This document shows, in pieces, positions 7,486 through 14,385 of a stretch of DNA of 35,202 bases (its first letter is position 1; each line of letters opens with the position of its first letter). Under the pieces are notes generated by a model that saw only the letters and a list, made by a program, of their open reading frames with translations, searched no databases and was not told the origin of the DNA. Origin of the DNA: Sva-07 sp964651825 (GTDB taxonomy: Bacteria > Actinomycetota > Acidimicrobiia > Acidimicrobiales > Ilumatobacteraceae); the NCBI GenBank assembly GCA_964651825.1, contig CAZYWK010000035.1:1-35202 (forward strand), written 5' to 3'. Position numbers and translations under genes: made by a program.

Positions 7486-7899
7486 TCAGAGGCCTGGCCC
7501 CCACTCTGGGCCGGTGGAAATCGGCTCCACGCTCGGCTGCATGAGTTCGATGCGGTTGCCGAACGGATCCGTCACGTAGACGCGATCGAACCCCTCGAGC
7601 GGCTCGTCGTCGTTCACTGCGAAGCCCGCAGCGACGACAGCGGCCGCCAGCCCGCGCACGTCGTCGACGATGAAGGCTGGATGCGCCTTGGTCGCGGGTC
7701 GGAAACCGGCATCGACACCCAGGTGAACCTTCAGGTCTCCGTCTTCGAACCAGCAGCCACCGCGAACGGCGAGGTGATCGGGCTTCGGAACATGAGGGAT
7801 GCCGAGAACTCCTTCGTAGAACGCGACAGCCTCGGACTCCCGTCCGGCAGGCATCGCCAACTGCACATGATCGAGTCGAACGATGCCCACGCCAACCAT
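7486..7899 (-). CDS. VOC-family (glyoxalase/bleomycin-resistance fold) protein
   Basis: A 137-residue protein with two beta-alpha-beta-beta-beta halves typical of the vicinal oxygen chelate superfamily: RLDHVQLAMPAGRESEAVAF with YEGVLG in the first half, and HPAFIVDDVRGLAAAVVAAG then VYVTDPFGNRIELMQ in the second. The metal-type ligands His (first strand) and Glu (IELMQ) are present, so a metal-dependent enzyme is possible. I chose the ATG at 7899, preceded by a G-rich run; the open frame extends upstream but loses the family pattern. About 190 bases between 7299 and 7485 hold nothing I can recognise. Confidence 0.85.
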   Translation of the reverse strand: MVGVGIVRLDHVQLAMPAGRESEAVAFYEGVLGIPHVPKPDHLAVRGGCWFEDGDLKVHLGVDAGFRPATKAHPAFIVDDVRGLAAAVVAAGFAVNDDEPLEGFDRVYVTDPFGNRIELMQPSVEPISTGPEWGPGL

Positions 7900-8025
7900 T
7901 CTGCCCCCCGGTTGCGCTTCGCCGGATGCCCCGCTCAGCGAAGCGAATATCGGGTTCGTTGCTGGCTGCGCCGGCGCTTCATCGCCCATCGGTTCGGCAC
8001 TCAGCCGTCGACATGTCTGGCGTTG

Positions 8026-8031
8026 TAACGT
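8026..8031 (+). promoter_or_regulatory. -10-like hexamer TAACGT placed for a leaderless transcript
   Basis: TAACGT ends six bases before the GTG at 8038, the same spacing as at other plus-strand genes here. Confidence 0.4.
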
Positions 8032-8037
8032 GGTGGC

Positions 8038-8286
8038 GTGAATGCGAAGGTCCACGCGATGCGTACCGAGATGCTCGCCCTGCCTGAGGCCGAGCGAGCA
8101 GAGCTGGTTCTCGACCTTCTCGACAGCCTCGACGATCGGCCATTCGAGAGCGATCACGCTGAGCTCGAGCGCGTATGGGCTGACGAGACGGCTCACCGGG
8201 CAAACCAAATCGACTCGGGCGAACTCGTGACGGACTCATGGGACGATGTCATGGACAAGGTCGCTGAGTCTCGCCGCATCAGGTGA
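8038..8286 (+). CDS. Addiction-module antitoxin (PF09720-type)
   Basis: An 82-residue, acidic, helical protein with the pattern of the putative addiction module component family: LALPEAERAELVLDLLDSLD near the N-terminus and a W-containing tail (SWDDVMDKVAESRR). Such proteins neutralise a ParE/RelE-type toxin encoded just downstream and repress their own promoter. GTG at 8038 is chosen; ATG at 8059 is an alternative. The stop overlaps the toxin start as GTGA, a translational coupling that favours balanced production. This module looks intact, unlike the PIN module 2 kb to the left. Confidence 0.85.
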   Translation: MNAKVHAMRTEMLALPEAERAELVLDLLDSLDDRPFESDHAELERVWADETAHRANQIDSGELVTDSWDDVMDKVAESRRIR

Positions 8287-8603
8287 GTCGAAGCGTCCGG
8301 TTCCACCCCCTTGCCACAGGCGAGGTGGTGGAGGCACAGCTCTGGTACGAGGACCGTGTCGACGGTCTCGGCGATCGGTTCCTCGGCGCTCTTCGTACAG
8401 CAACGGACTTTGCTGCACACCGGCCCAACGTCGGTACTCCGACCCGCACGGGTGACCTCGGCGAGGTTCTCGAACGACAGGTGGGCATCGCCGGCTTTCC
8501 CTACGTCGTCGTCTACCGAGCAAGCCGCAGCGACCTCGAGGTTCTCGCCGTTCATCACGAACGCCGCCGTCCCTTCTACTGGGCTGATCGCACGATGGAG
8601 TAG
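8283..8603 (+). CDS. RelE/ParE-family toxin
   Basis: A 106-residue protein with the compact ParE/RelE fold pattern: an N-terminal VRFHPLATGEVVEAQLWYED helix pair, a central PNVGTP and VLERQVGIAGFPYVVVYRA, and a final strand with VLAVHHERRRPFYW. The conserved basic residues of the C-terminal part are present. Members either cut mRNA at the ribosome or poison gyrase; sequence alone does not separate these. It begins with GTG inside the antitoxin stop. Confidence 0.85.
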   Translation: MSRSVRFHPLATGEVVEAQLWYEDRVDGLGDRFLGALRTATDFAAHRPNVGTPTRTGDLGEVLERQVGIAGFPYVVVYRASRSDLEVLAVHHERRRPFYWADRTME

Positions 8604-8604
8604 C

Positions 8605-8655
8605 GCCGGAGATCTGATGCCGGAGATCTGATGCATCGCTGATACATCGCTGATA
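8605..8655 (+). repeat. Two short adjacent tandem duplications after the toxin gene
   Basis: GCCGGAGATCTGAT occurs twice head to tail (8605-8618 and 8619-8632), followed one base later by CATCGCTGATA twice (8634-8644 and 8645-8655). These look like replication-slippage duplications or a small iteron-like patch. No hairpin or T-run typical of a terminator is seen. Confidence 0.8.
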
Positions 8656-8703
8656 CCTCGCGACTATCGGATGATCAGCCGGTATCACACCAGGTGGATA
8701 CGG

Positions 8704-8778
8704 TCGGGATGGGGAGATTCGAACTCCCGGCCTCCTGCTCCCAAAGCAGGCGCGCTAACCAAGCTGCGCTACATCCCG
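8704..8778 (-). tRNA. tRNA-Pro (anticodon TGG)
   Basis: Reads on the minus strand as a complete cloverleaf: acceptor CGGGATG pairing with CATCCCG, a D-arm with GCGC...GCGC, anticodon stem CCTGC/GCAGG with loop TTTGGGA (anticodon TGG), and T-arm with the GTTCGAATC loop. The discriminator is A and CCA is not encoded. Its 3' end faces the toxin-antitoxin and decayed region on the left. Confidence 0.95.
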
Positions 8779-8854
8779 GACAACCAGTCCGCCAGCCTAC
8801 TGACCGACCACTCGCAGGCGTCGGGCCATTCCCGCACTCGGCCAGAACCCAGGG

Positions 8855-9376
8855 CTACAGCGCAATCGCGCCGACGACTCCGGGGTCGGGCGGCGGCCAG
8901 TGGCCCTCCCCCACCGCGAGGTCCATCGCGGCGAAGGCGTCGGCGAGCTGATCGACGTGAAGCTCACCGCGCCGGTCGAGCGGGTCGAGGTTCGTCAGCA
9001 CCGCGACGACGTCGAGGTAGGCCCGCCGGAAGCACTCGTCATGACCGCGGTCGACGCCGGCGAGTGCGTGGGCAAGTTCGTGGGCAGCGGTTGCCGGTGT
9101 CATCTGGCCGGCGGCCAGCCTGATCTCGACCGAGCCACCACCACTGCGCCCCACCGCCGCCGACGACTGCACGCCGCCGCGGGCGGGCGTCACGGTCACC
9201 GTCGGGCCGGGCCACCACGAGCTGCTCGTCACGGCGTGGACCACGTGCGCGATGGCGGTGAACGGCCGCTCGTGTTCCAGGTCCGTGCCGTCGAACGCGA
9301 CCGCTTCGCACGCGTACACCGCGGTCCGGCCGACGTCGCCGCCCACATCGCACGCGCGCGCGGCCGACGAGGTCAT
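8855..9376 (-). CDS. Putative zinc metallopeptidase (HExxH), partner of DUF2786 protein
   Basis: A 173-residue protein with HELAHALAG at about residue 100, followed eight residues later by a His in GHDECFRRAYLD. HExxH plus a downstream His is the zinc-binding layout of SprT-like and TIGR04338-like metallohydrolases. The N-terminal half has predicted strands and two Cys (ARACDVGG, VYACEAV). The start ATG at 9376 overlaps the stop of the DUF2786 gene (ATGA), so the two are coupled. No signal peptide is evident, so it is likely cytoplasmic. A role in DNA-protein or stress processing is speculation; target unknown. Confidence 0.75.
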   Translation of the reverse strand: MTSSAARACDVGGDVGRTAVYACEAVAFDGTDLEHERPFTAIAHVVHAVTSSSWWPGPTVTVTPARGGVQSSAAVGRSGGGSVEIRLAAGQMTPATAAHELAHALAGVDRGHDECFRRAYLDVVAVLTNLDPLDRRGELHVDQLADAFAAMDLAVGEGHWPPPDPGVVGAIAL

Positions 9377-10119
9377 CCGCGCCCGATCGCCCGTTGATCG
9401 GGAAGCCGACCGCGGCCGACATCGGCCCGCTCGGCGGCCGCCGCACCCGCGTTCCATCCGGACGCCACCGCGGCGCTCGCCGGCCGGGCCGAGCGGATCC
9501 GGCCGAACGAGCGCTGGAGGTGGTCGTCGACCTGACGCGACCGTTCGCGCAGCGCCAAGGCCGTCGACTCCGCGACCGCCGCGGTCCGGTCCGCCGCTGC
9601 GTCCCGAGCGCTCTCGTCGAACACCGTGCCGATCCGGTCGGCGAAACCCATCAGGAACGACCGGCGGAAGCGCTGGGTGGCGGCCGGGGTACCTCGGGAG
9701 ATCGTCGCCATCTGCGCGGCCGCTTGCTGGTGCAGGGAGTGGAACAGCAACTCGACGACGTCGACGTCGGAGGCGAAGCCAGCTAGGTAGGCGACCATCC
9801 CGGTCGGCATCGTCTTGAAAACGACCCGCACGTCGTGATGATCGCCGACCACGGTCAGCAGGGCGAGCCGGGCGCGGACGTAGGCGCCACGGCCGAGCGG
9901 CAGCTCGCGGATGACGATCTCGTCGTCGGTTCGCGCGGCCGCGAGCCGGTCGGGATCGATGCGATGACGGGCCGCGAGCTCGGCGGCCTTGCGGGCGAAC
10001 GCGTCCGCCTCGTGCGGGTTCGTCGTACCGGCCGCCTTGTCGAACAGCTTGCGGACCCGGTCGAGGATCACCCGATCGGCGTCGTTGGGGTTGCGTGGAG
10101 TCTCGGAATGGTTCACCAT
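9373..10119 (-). CDS. DUF2786 domain-containing protein
   Basis: A 248-residue protein. The N-terminal 40-50 residues form the DUF2786 pattern: ILDRVRKLFDKAAGT, then NPHEADAFARKAAELAARH and RIDPDRL. The middle and C-terminal parts are helical (VDVVELLFHSLHQQAAAQM; ALALRERSRQVDDHL) with a Gly/Ala-rich end. DUF2786 proteins are known from bacteria and phages but their activity is not established. The ATG at 10119 is chosen because CACGCT ends six bases before it, matching the leaderless spacing seen elsewhere; ATG at 10140 is an alternative. It is coupled to the metallopeptidase and divergent from the TetR gene 54 bases away. Confidence 0.8.
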   Translation of the reverse strand: MVNHSETPRNPNDADRVILDRVRKLFDKAAGTTNPHEADAFARKAAELAARHRIDPDRLAAARTDDEIVIRELPLGRGAYVRARLALLTVVGDHHDVRVVFKTMPTGMVAYLAGFASDVDVVELLFHSLHQQAAAQMATISRGTPAATQRFRRSFLMGFADRIGTVFDESARDAAADRTAAVAESTALALRERSRQVDDHLQRSFGRIRSARPASAAVASGWNAGAAAAERADVGRGRLPDQRAIGRG

Positions 10120-10161
10120 GACGTCAGCGTGGGTGACCATACCGGCGTAGCGGATTGGAGA

Positions 10162-10167
10162 TACCCT
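10162..10167 (+). promoter_or_regulatory. -10-like hexamer TACCCT placed for a leaderless transcript
   Basis: TACCCT ends six bases before the ATG at 10174. It lies in the short divergent region shared with the DUF2786 gene. Confidence 0.45.
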
Positions 10168-10173
10168 GTTCAC

Positions 10174-10800
10174 ATGCATGTCGTGGCTGATACCGACAAC
10201 GTCCGGACGATCGACGAACACATCGACGGCCGATCCCTCCGGCGGGAACGCAACCGCGAGGCGGTCATCGAGGCGTTCCTCGCACTGGTGCGCGAGGGCA
10301 ACTTCGATCCCGGCGGCGCCGAGATCGCCGAGCGGGCGGGCGTCTCACATCGTTCCGTCTTCCGGTACTTCGACGATCTCGCCGACCTGATGCGCACGGC
10401 CGTCGGCCGCGAGCTCCAGCGGGGCCTTCCGCTCGGCGTGGTCAGGGACCTCGGCCAGGGCCCCTTCGCCGACCGGCTCGAGCGCATGGTCGACGCCCGG
10501 ATGGCGATGTTCGCTCAGGTGCAAGGCATCGCCACGGTGACGCGGCTGCGGTCGGTCACCATCCCCGCACTGCACGACGAGTTCGCGTCGCTCACCACGC
10601 GGTCTCGCGTGATGATGGAGCACCACTTCGCACCGGAGATCGCGAAGCTCCCCGCCGACCAGCGCGAGCCGATCGTCGACGCCGTGCAAGCACTCACGAG
10701 CTGGGACACCTACGACCTCCACCTACGGATGTACGGCCACTCGCTCGAACGCATCCGGGCCAGCACCATCGCCGCCGTCACCGCCCTGCTCGAGGGCTGA
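10174..10800 (+). CDS. TetR/AcrR-family transcriptional regulator
   Basis: A 208-residue regulator. Residues 20-70 carry the TetR helix-turn-helix: RREAVIEAFLALVREG-like helix 1 (here RNREAVIEAFLALVREG), then AEIAERAGVSHRSVFRYFDD. The remaining 140 residues form the helical ligand-binding and dimer domain. It is divergent from the DUF2786/metallopeptidase pair with only 54 bases between start codons, so it may control them, itself, or both. The ligand is unknown. Confidence 0.9.
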   Translation: MHVVADTDNVRTIDEHIDGRSLRRERNREAVIEAFLALVREGNFDPGGAEIAERAGVSHRSVFRYFDDLADLMRTAVGRELQRGLPLGVVRDLGQGPFADRLERMVDARMAMFAQVQGIATVTRLRSVTIPALHDEFASLTTRSRVMMEHHFAPEIAKLPADQREPIVDAVQALTSWDTYDLHLRMYGHSLERIRASTIAAVTALLEG

Positions 10801-10855
10801 TCCGCGAGTCGGTTTCTGCGTCGGCCGGCCTCGACCGGTAGGGTGACGCGCCGTC

Positions 10856-10930
<75 letters not shown>

Positions 10931-10965
10931 CGCGAAACATTGGTCCGGAGTGATTTCCTGGCCCG

Positions 10966-11091
10966 GATTCGTGGAACGCCGGGCTTCGGCAACGGCTCGC
11001 CACCGTCGAGGCCGACATGCTCCGCGGCACCTGGGTCGATCCCGTTCGCGGTCTCGTCGATCTCGCCGCCAAGGTCGACCTCGGCTGCAAC
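10966..11091 (+). pseudogene. Tyrosine integrase N-terminal remnant beside tRNA-Gly
   Basis: The frame read from 10966 gives DSWNAGLRQRLATVEADMLR followed by GTWVDPVRGLVDLAAKV. This strongly recalls the N-terminal stretch of phage and ICE tyrosine integrases, where a WL-x-x-x-x-A-D-x-x-x-G-x-x-V-D-P motif precedes the core-binding domain. The rest, including the catalytic domain, is absent and the frame degenerates after about 11091. Its position just downstream of a tRNA 3' end is where such integrases usually lie, which supports the reading. No family search was possible. Confidence 0.5.
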
Positions 11092-11131
11092 CCTCCTCGC
11101 CGTCGAGCACCGTTCGTGAGATCATCGGGCC

Positions 11132-11569
11132 ATGTCCGAGAACTTTCCGGCACTGCGCGCGACGGTGCTCGATGCCACCGACGCCCGTGCCCTCGCCGAG
11201 TTCTATCTGCAACTGCTCGGCTACACGTACCGTGCGGGCGACGAGCCGCCGCCCGCCGGCTCGCCGGACCCGAACGGGCAGGACTGGCTGGTGCTCCGTG
11301 ACCAGGCCGGAACCGCCCGGCTCGCCGTCCAGCACGTCGACGAGCTGCCTCGCAGCACCTGGCCGGATGCGCAGATCCCGCAGCAACTCCACCTCGACCT
11401 GACCGTCGGCGACTCCGCCGAGCTCGCCGCGCAGCACGACCGTGCGGTGGCCCTCGGCGCCACGGTGATCGAAGACCGCTCCGACGATCCCGACGAAGAG
11501 CTCTACGTGTTCGCCGACCCGGCCGGCCACCCGTTCTGCATCTTCGTGTCGCCGGACCACCCGGGCTGA
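11132..11569 (+). CDS. VOC-family (glyoxalase-like) protein
   Basis: A 145-residue glyoxalase-like protein: RATVLDATDARALAEFYLQL with LGYTYRAG in the first half, QQLHLDLTVGD and HDRAVALGATVIED in the second, ending YVFADPAGHPFCIFVSP. This is the actinobacterial Glyoxalase_6-like pattern. The metal-binding His of strand 1 is replaced (RATVLDA), so a binding rather than catalytic role is possible. It ends base-to-base against the convergent ABC permease: the shared TGATCA gives both stop codons. Confidence 0.85.
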   Translation: MSENFPALRATVLDATDARALAEFYLQLLGYTYRAGDEPPPAGSPDPNGQDWLVLRDQAGTARLAVQHVDELPRSTWPDAQIPQQLHLDLTVGDSAELAAQHDRAVALGATVIEDRSDDPDEELYVFADPAGHPFCIFVSPDHPG

Positions 11570-12421
11570 TCAGTCCGTCGTGCGGCGGCGGTGGAGGCGA
11601 AGGGTGGCCGGAACAGCGATGGCCAAGATCAGGAACGAATAGATCCACGCCGCGGCCACCGGATGCATCGTGGGCCACACCTCCTTGGTCACCGGTGTCG
11701 TCGGGTTCCCGAACAGCACGCGCACGGCCGCCACGATGGCGCTGATCGGGTTCCACGAGGCGACCCACTGCAGTGCGCTGGGCATCGACTGCACCGGCAC
11801 GAAGGCGTTGCTCACGAACGTCAGCGGGAAGATCACCACGAAGACGATCCCCTGCACGGCGTCGGTCGAGCGGGCCTTCATCCCGATCCACGTGCCGCAC
11901 CAGATCATCCCGGCGGCAAACGTCACGAGCAAGGCGAGCCCCTGGGCGATGTGCAACGCGTCGGTGTGGGCCCGCCATCCGATCAGGAGACCGGTGCTCA
12001 GCAGGATGGTGATCGCCATCACGACCGCGGCGAGCTCTGACACGAAGTGCCCGACGAGGTACGCGGAGCGAGCGGCGGGGAGCGACCGGAACCGGTCGAT
12101 GACTCCCTCCGAGAGATCGTTGGAGATCGACGTCGCCGGACCCATCAGCCCGAAGGCAAGACTCTGCACGAGGATGCCGCCGATCAGGTACTCGCGATAG
12201 TTGCTCCCGTCGACGCTGATCGCTCCCCCGAAGACGAAGGCGAACAGCAGCACGAACATGATCGGCTGCACCGTCACGTCGAGCAACTTCTCCGGGATCT
12301 GTCGGATGTGCTCGGCGTTGCGGCGGGCGAACACGAGCGAATCGCTCAACAACGTGCGCGCGCCGTTCGACGGCGGCGCGGCCTCGATGGGCCGGTCGGT
12401 CTGGATCAGTGTTGCGGTCAT
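11570..12421 (-). CDS. ABC-2 type transporter permease (DrrB-like)
   Basis: A 283-residue membrane protein with about six transmembrane segments, the first around residues 52-68 (PIMFVLLFAFVFGGAI) and the last near the C-terminus (WIYSFLILAIAVPATL). The pattern NAFVPVQSMPSALQWVASWN and the segment NDLSEGVIDRFRSLPAARS are typical of DrrB-family exporter subunits. It pairs with the ATPase just upstream (ATGA overlap). Known relatives export drugs or lipids; the substrate here is not known. Confidence 0.9.
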   Translation of the reverse strand: MTATLIQTDRPIEAAPPSNGARTLLSDSLVFARRNAEHIRQIPEKLLDVTVQPIMFVLLFAFVFGGAISVDGSNYREYLIGGILVQSLAFGLMGPATSISNDLSEGVIDRFRSLPAARSAYLVGHFVSELAAVVMAITILLSTGLLIGWRAHTDALHIAQGLALLVTFAAGMIWCGTWIGMKARSTDAVQGIVFVVIFPLTFVSNAFVPVQSMPSALQWVASWNPISAIVAAVRVLFGNPTTPVTKEVWPTMHPVAAAWIYSFLILAIAVPATLRLHRRRTTD

Positions 12422-13437
12422 TGCACGGCCTCCTCGAAGCGGTCGGTCGGTTCGACGATCGAGCGATCCGGTTCACGCCCGGTGAGACCGAGGAACACGT
12501 CGTCGAGGGTCGCCTGGCGGCGGTTGATGTCGCGCACGTCGATGCCGGAGTCGTCGAGCGCCCGCACGATCGTGACGATGCGCGCGTCGGCGGCCACGGG
12601 TGCAGTCACCATCGCCGCCTCGCGGTCGACGGAGACCTCGCCGGTGGCGAACTGCGACACCAGGCTGGCCGCAGCGACGAGATCGCCGGGGTCGGTCATC
12701 GCGACCTCGATCCGATCGCCGCCGACCTCGGCCTTGAGGAACGCCGGCGTGCCCGACGCCACCGTGCGGCCGTGGTCGAGCAGCACGATGTGATCGGCCA
12801 GTCGGTCGGCTTCCTCCAGGTACTGCGTCGTCAGCAGGAGCGTCGTCCCGTCCGCAACGAGCTGGCGCAACATCTGCCACAGGTCGTCGCGGCTGCGCGG
12901 GTCGAGCCCGGTGGTCGGCTCGTCGAGCACGAGCACCGACGGGTGAGCGACGACGCACGCGGCGAGGTCGATCCGCCGCCGCATCCCGCCCGAGTACGAC
13001 CTCACGAGCTTGCCGGCCGCATCGGTCAGGTCGAGGCGCTCGAGCAACTCGTCGGCGCGGGCGCGGGCGACTCGGCGAGGGAGATGGTTCAAGCGACCGA
13101 TGAGCTCGAGGTTCAAGCGCCCGCTCAGCAGCGGGTCGACGGTCGCCTGCTGCGAGGCCACGCCGATGCGCCGGCGGACCTGGTCGGGTTCGGCCACGAC
13201 ATCGTGCCCGGCGACCCACGCGCGACCTTCGGTCGGCACCGACAGCGTGGTGAGCACGCGTATGGCGGTCGTCTTGCCGGCGCCATTGTGGCCGAGCAGG
13301 CCGAGGACCGTGCCGGGTGGGACGTCGAGATCGAGGTCACGCAACGCCCACAGATCGCCGAAGCGCTTGCCGAGACCCGAGGCGCGGATGCCGTGGTGGA
13401 CGGCCGTCGTCGTATGACGTACTGATTCTTGGTACAT
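12418..13437 (-). CDS. ABC transporter ATP-binding protein (DrrA-like)
   Basis: A 339-residue ATPase. Walker A is GHNGAGKTT (about 49-57), the Q-loop lies in GVASQQATVD, the signature is SYSGGMRRR, Walker B is VLVLDEPTTGLDP, and the switch His is in the TTQYLEEADRLADH stretch (T-Q in place of the usual T-H). The C-terminal 90 residues form the DrrA accessory domain. ATG at 13437 is chosen, since AATACT lies six bases before it and the family starts here. It is divergent from a TetR gene with only 32 bases between start codons, and probably repressed by it. Confidence 0.9.
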   Translation of the reverse strand: MYQESVRHTTTAVHHGIRASGLGKRFGDLWALRDLDLDVPPGTVLGLLGHNGAGKTTAIRVLTTLSVPTEGRAWVAGHDVVAEPDQVRRRIGVASQQATVDPLLSGRLNLELIGRLNHLPRRVARARADELLERLDLTDAAGKLVRSYSGGMRRRIDLAACVVAHPSVLVLDEPTTGLDPRSRDDLWQMLRQLVADGTTLLLTTQYLEEADRLADHIVLLDHGRTVASGTPAFLKAEVGGDRIEVAMTDPGDLVAAASLVSQFATGEVSVDREAAMVTAPVAADARIVTIVRALDDSGIDVRDINRRQATLDDVFLGLTGREPDRSIVEPTDRFEEAVQ

Positions 13438-13467
13438 GGTACGAGTATTATTACCAGTACACTGTAC
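13432..13467. promoter_or_regulatory. Divergent promoter with paired GTAC-N3-GTAC operator-like sites
   Basis: GTACATGGTAC (13432-13442) and GTACACTGTAC (13457-13467) are two copies of GTAC-N3-GTAC, centres 25 bases apart, flanking a TATTAT core (13446-13451). On the plus strand TACACT (13458-13463) ends six bases before the TetR ATG; on the minus strand AATACT ends six bases before the ATPase ATG. Each palindrome overlaps one start or -10 element, a good place for TetR repression of both genes. Confidence 0.6.
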
Positions 13468-13469
13468 GG

Positions 13470-14336
13470 ATGGCAAGCGGTGGCTCAGGACACGCGTCAC
13501 AGAAGGCTCAGAAGGCGGCGCGCAAGGTCGAGTCGCTCGCCGACAAGCTCGGGGCCAAGGTCGACAACGCTTCGGCTGAGATCGCCCGCAAGGCCGCACT
13601 CCTCGACGACCTCAGCTCCAGGCTCGGCTCGTACGAGATCTGGACACGACCGCAACCGGGGGCGCGCCGCACACGGTTCACCCGCGACGAGATCGCCGCC
13701 GCCGCGGTACGGATTGCCGATACCGAAGGGTTCGAGGCCCTGTCGATGCGACGGCTCGCCGCCGAGCTCGACGCCGGGACGATGACGCTCTACCACTACG
13801 TCCGCACCAAGGATGAACTGCTGGCGCTCGTCGGCGACGAAGTGATGGGCGAGCTGATCATCCCCGACGGCGAGCTGCCGGTCGACGACTGGCGCGCCGC
13901 GATCTCGATGATCGCCCACCGATCCCGCGACGTGATGCGGCGCCATCCGTGGTGCCTCGACATCCGCGACGACCCCACGCCGGGCCCCAACGGTGCGCGC
14001 CACTTCGACCAGACGATGCAGGCCGTGATGTCGCTCGACATCCCCCTCAGCGAACGCTTCGAGCTGACCAGCATGGTCGACGAGTACGTGTTCGGATACT
14101 GCTTCGTCGAACGCACCAACTACGTCGAGGAGAACGTCGACGACCACCGGTTGATCGACTACCTCCGCGGGCTGATCGCCACTGGTGACTACCCGGCGCT
14201 CGCCGCCATCGAGGCCGAGCACGGGATCGCGACCGGCTTCGAGACGCTCGCGCGGTCGGCCGGCGATCCGGAGCGCTTCACCCGCAATCTGAACCGCCTG
14301 CTCGACGGCATCGCCGCCGACCTCGGACTGCCCTGA
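13470..14336 (+). CDS. TetR-family regulator with N-terminal coiled-coil-like extension
   Basis: A 288-residue regulator. The helix-turn-helix is at residues 71-118 (FTRDEIAAAAVRIADTEGF, LSMRRLAAELDAGTMTLYHY), followed by a TetR_C-type ligand domain. Before it lies an unusual 65-residue extension: Lys/Ala/Glu-rich helix KAQKAARKVESLADKLGAK, then SAEIARKAALLDDLSSRL, likely a coiled coil. The start at 13470 is supported by the TACACT hexamer six bases before it. It faces the DrrAB-like exporter and likely represses it, responding to the exported compound. Confidence 0.85.
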   Translation: MASGGSGHASQKAQKAARKVESLADKLGAKVDNASAEIARKAALLDDLSSRLGSYEIWTRPQPGARRTRFTRDEIAAAAVRIADTEGFEALSMRRLAAELDAGTMTLYHYVRTKDELLALVGDEVMGELIIPDGELPVDDWRAAISMIAHRSRDVMRRHPWCLDIRDDPTPGPNGARHFDQTMQAVMSLDIPLSERFELTSMVDEYVFGYCFVERTNYVEENVDDHRLIDYLRGLIATGDYPALAAIEAEHGIATGFETLARSAGDPERFTRNLNRLLDGIAADLGLP

Positions 14337-14373
14337 CCCGGGCTCCGACACGCTCCGGACGCGAGGGGCTGCC

Positions 14374-14379
14374 TAGTCT
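14374..14379 (+). promoter_or_regulatory. -10-like hexamer TAGTCT placed for a leaderless transcript
   Basis: TAGTCT ends six bases before the GTG at 14386; there is no ribosome site between. Confidence 0.45.
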
Positions 14380-14385
14380 GCGCCG

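Noticed and set aside
12409..13425. Plus-strand open frame opposite the ABC ATPase
   Set aside because: Shadow frame; all ATPase motifs are on the minus strand.
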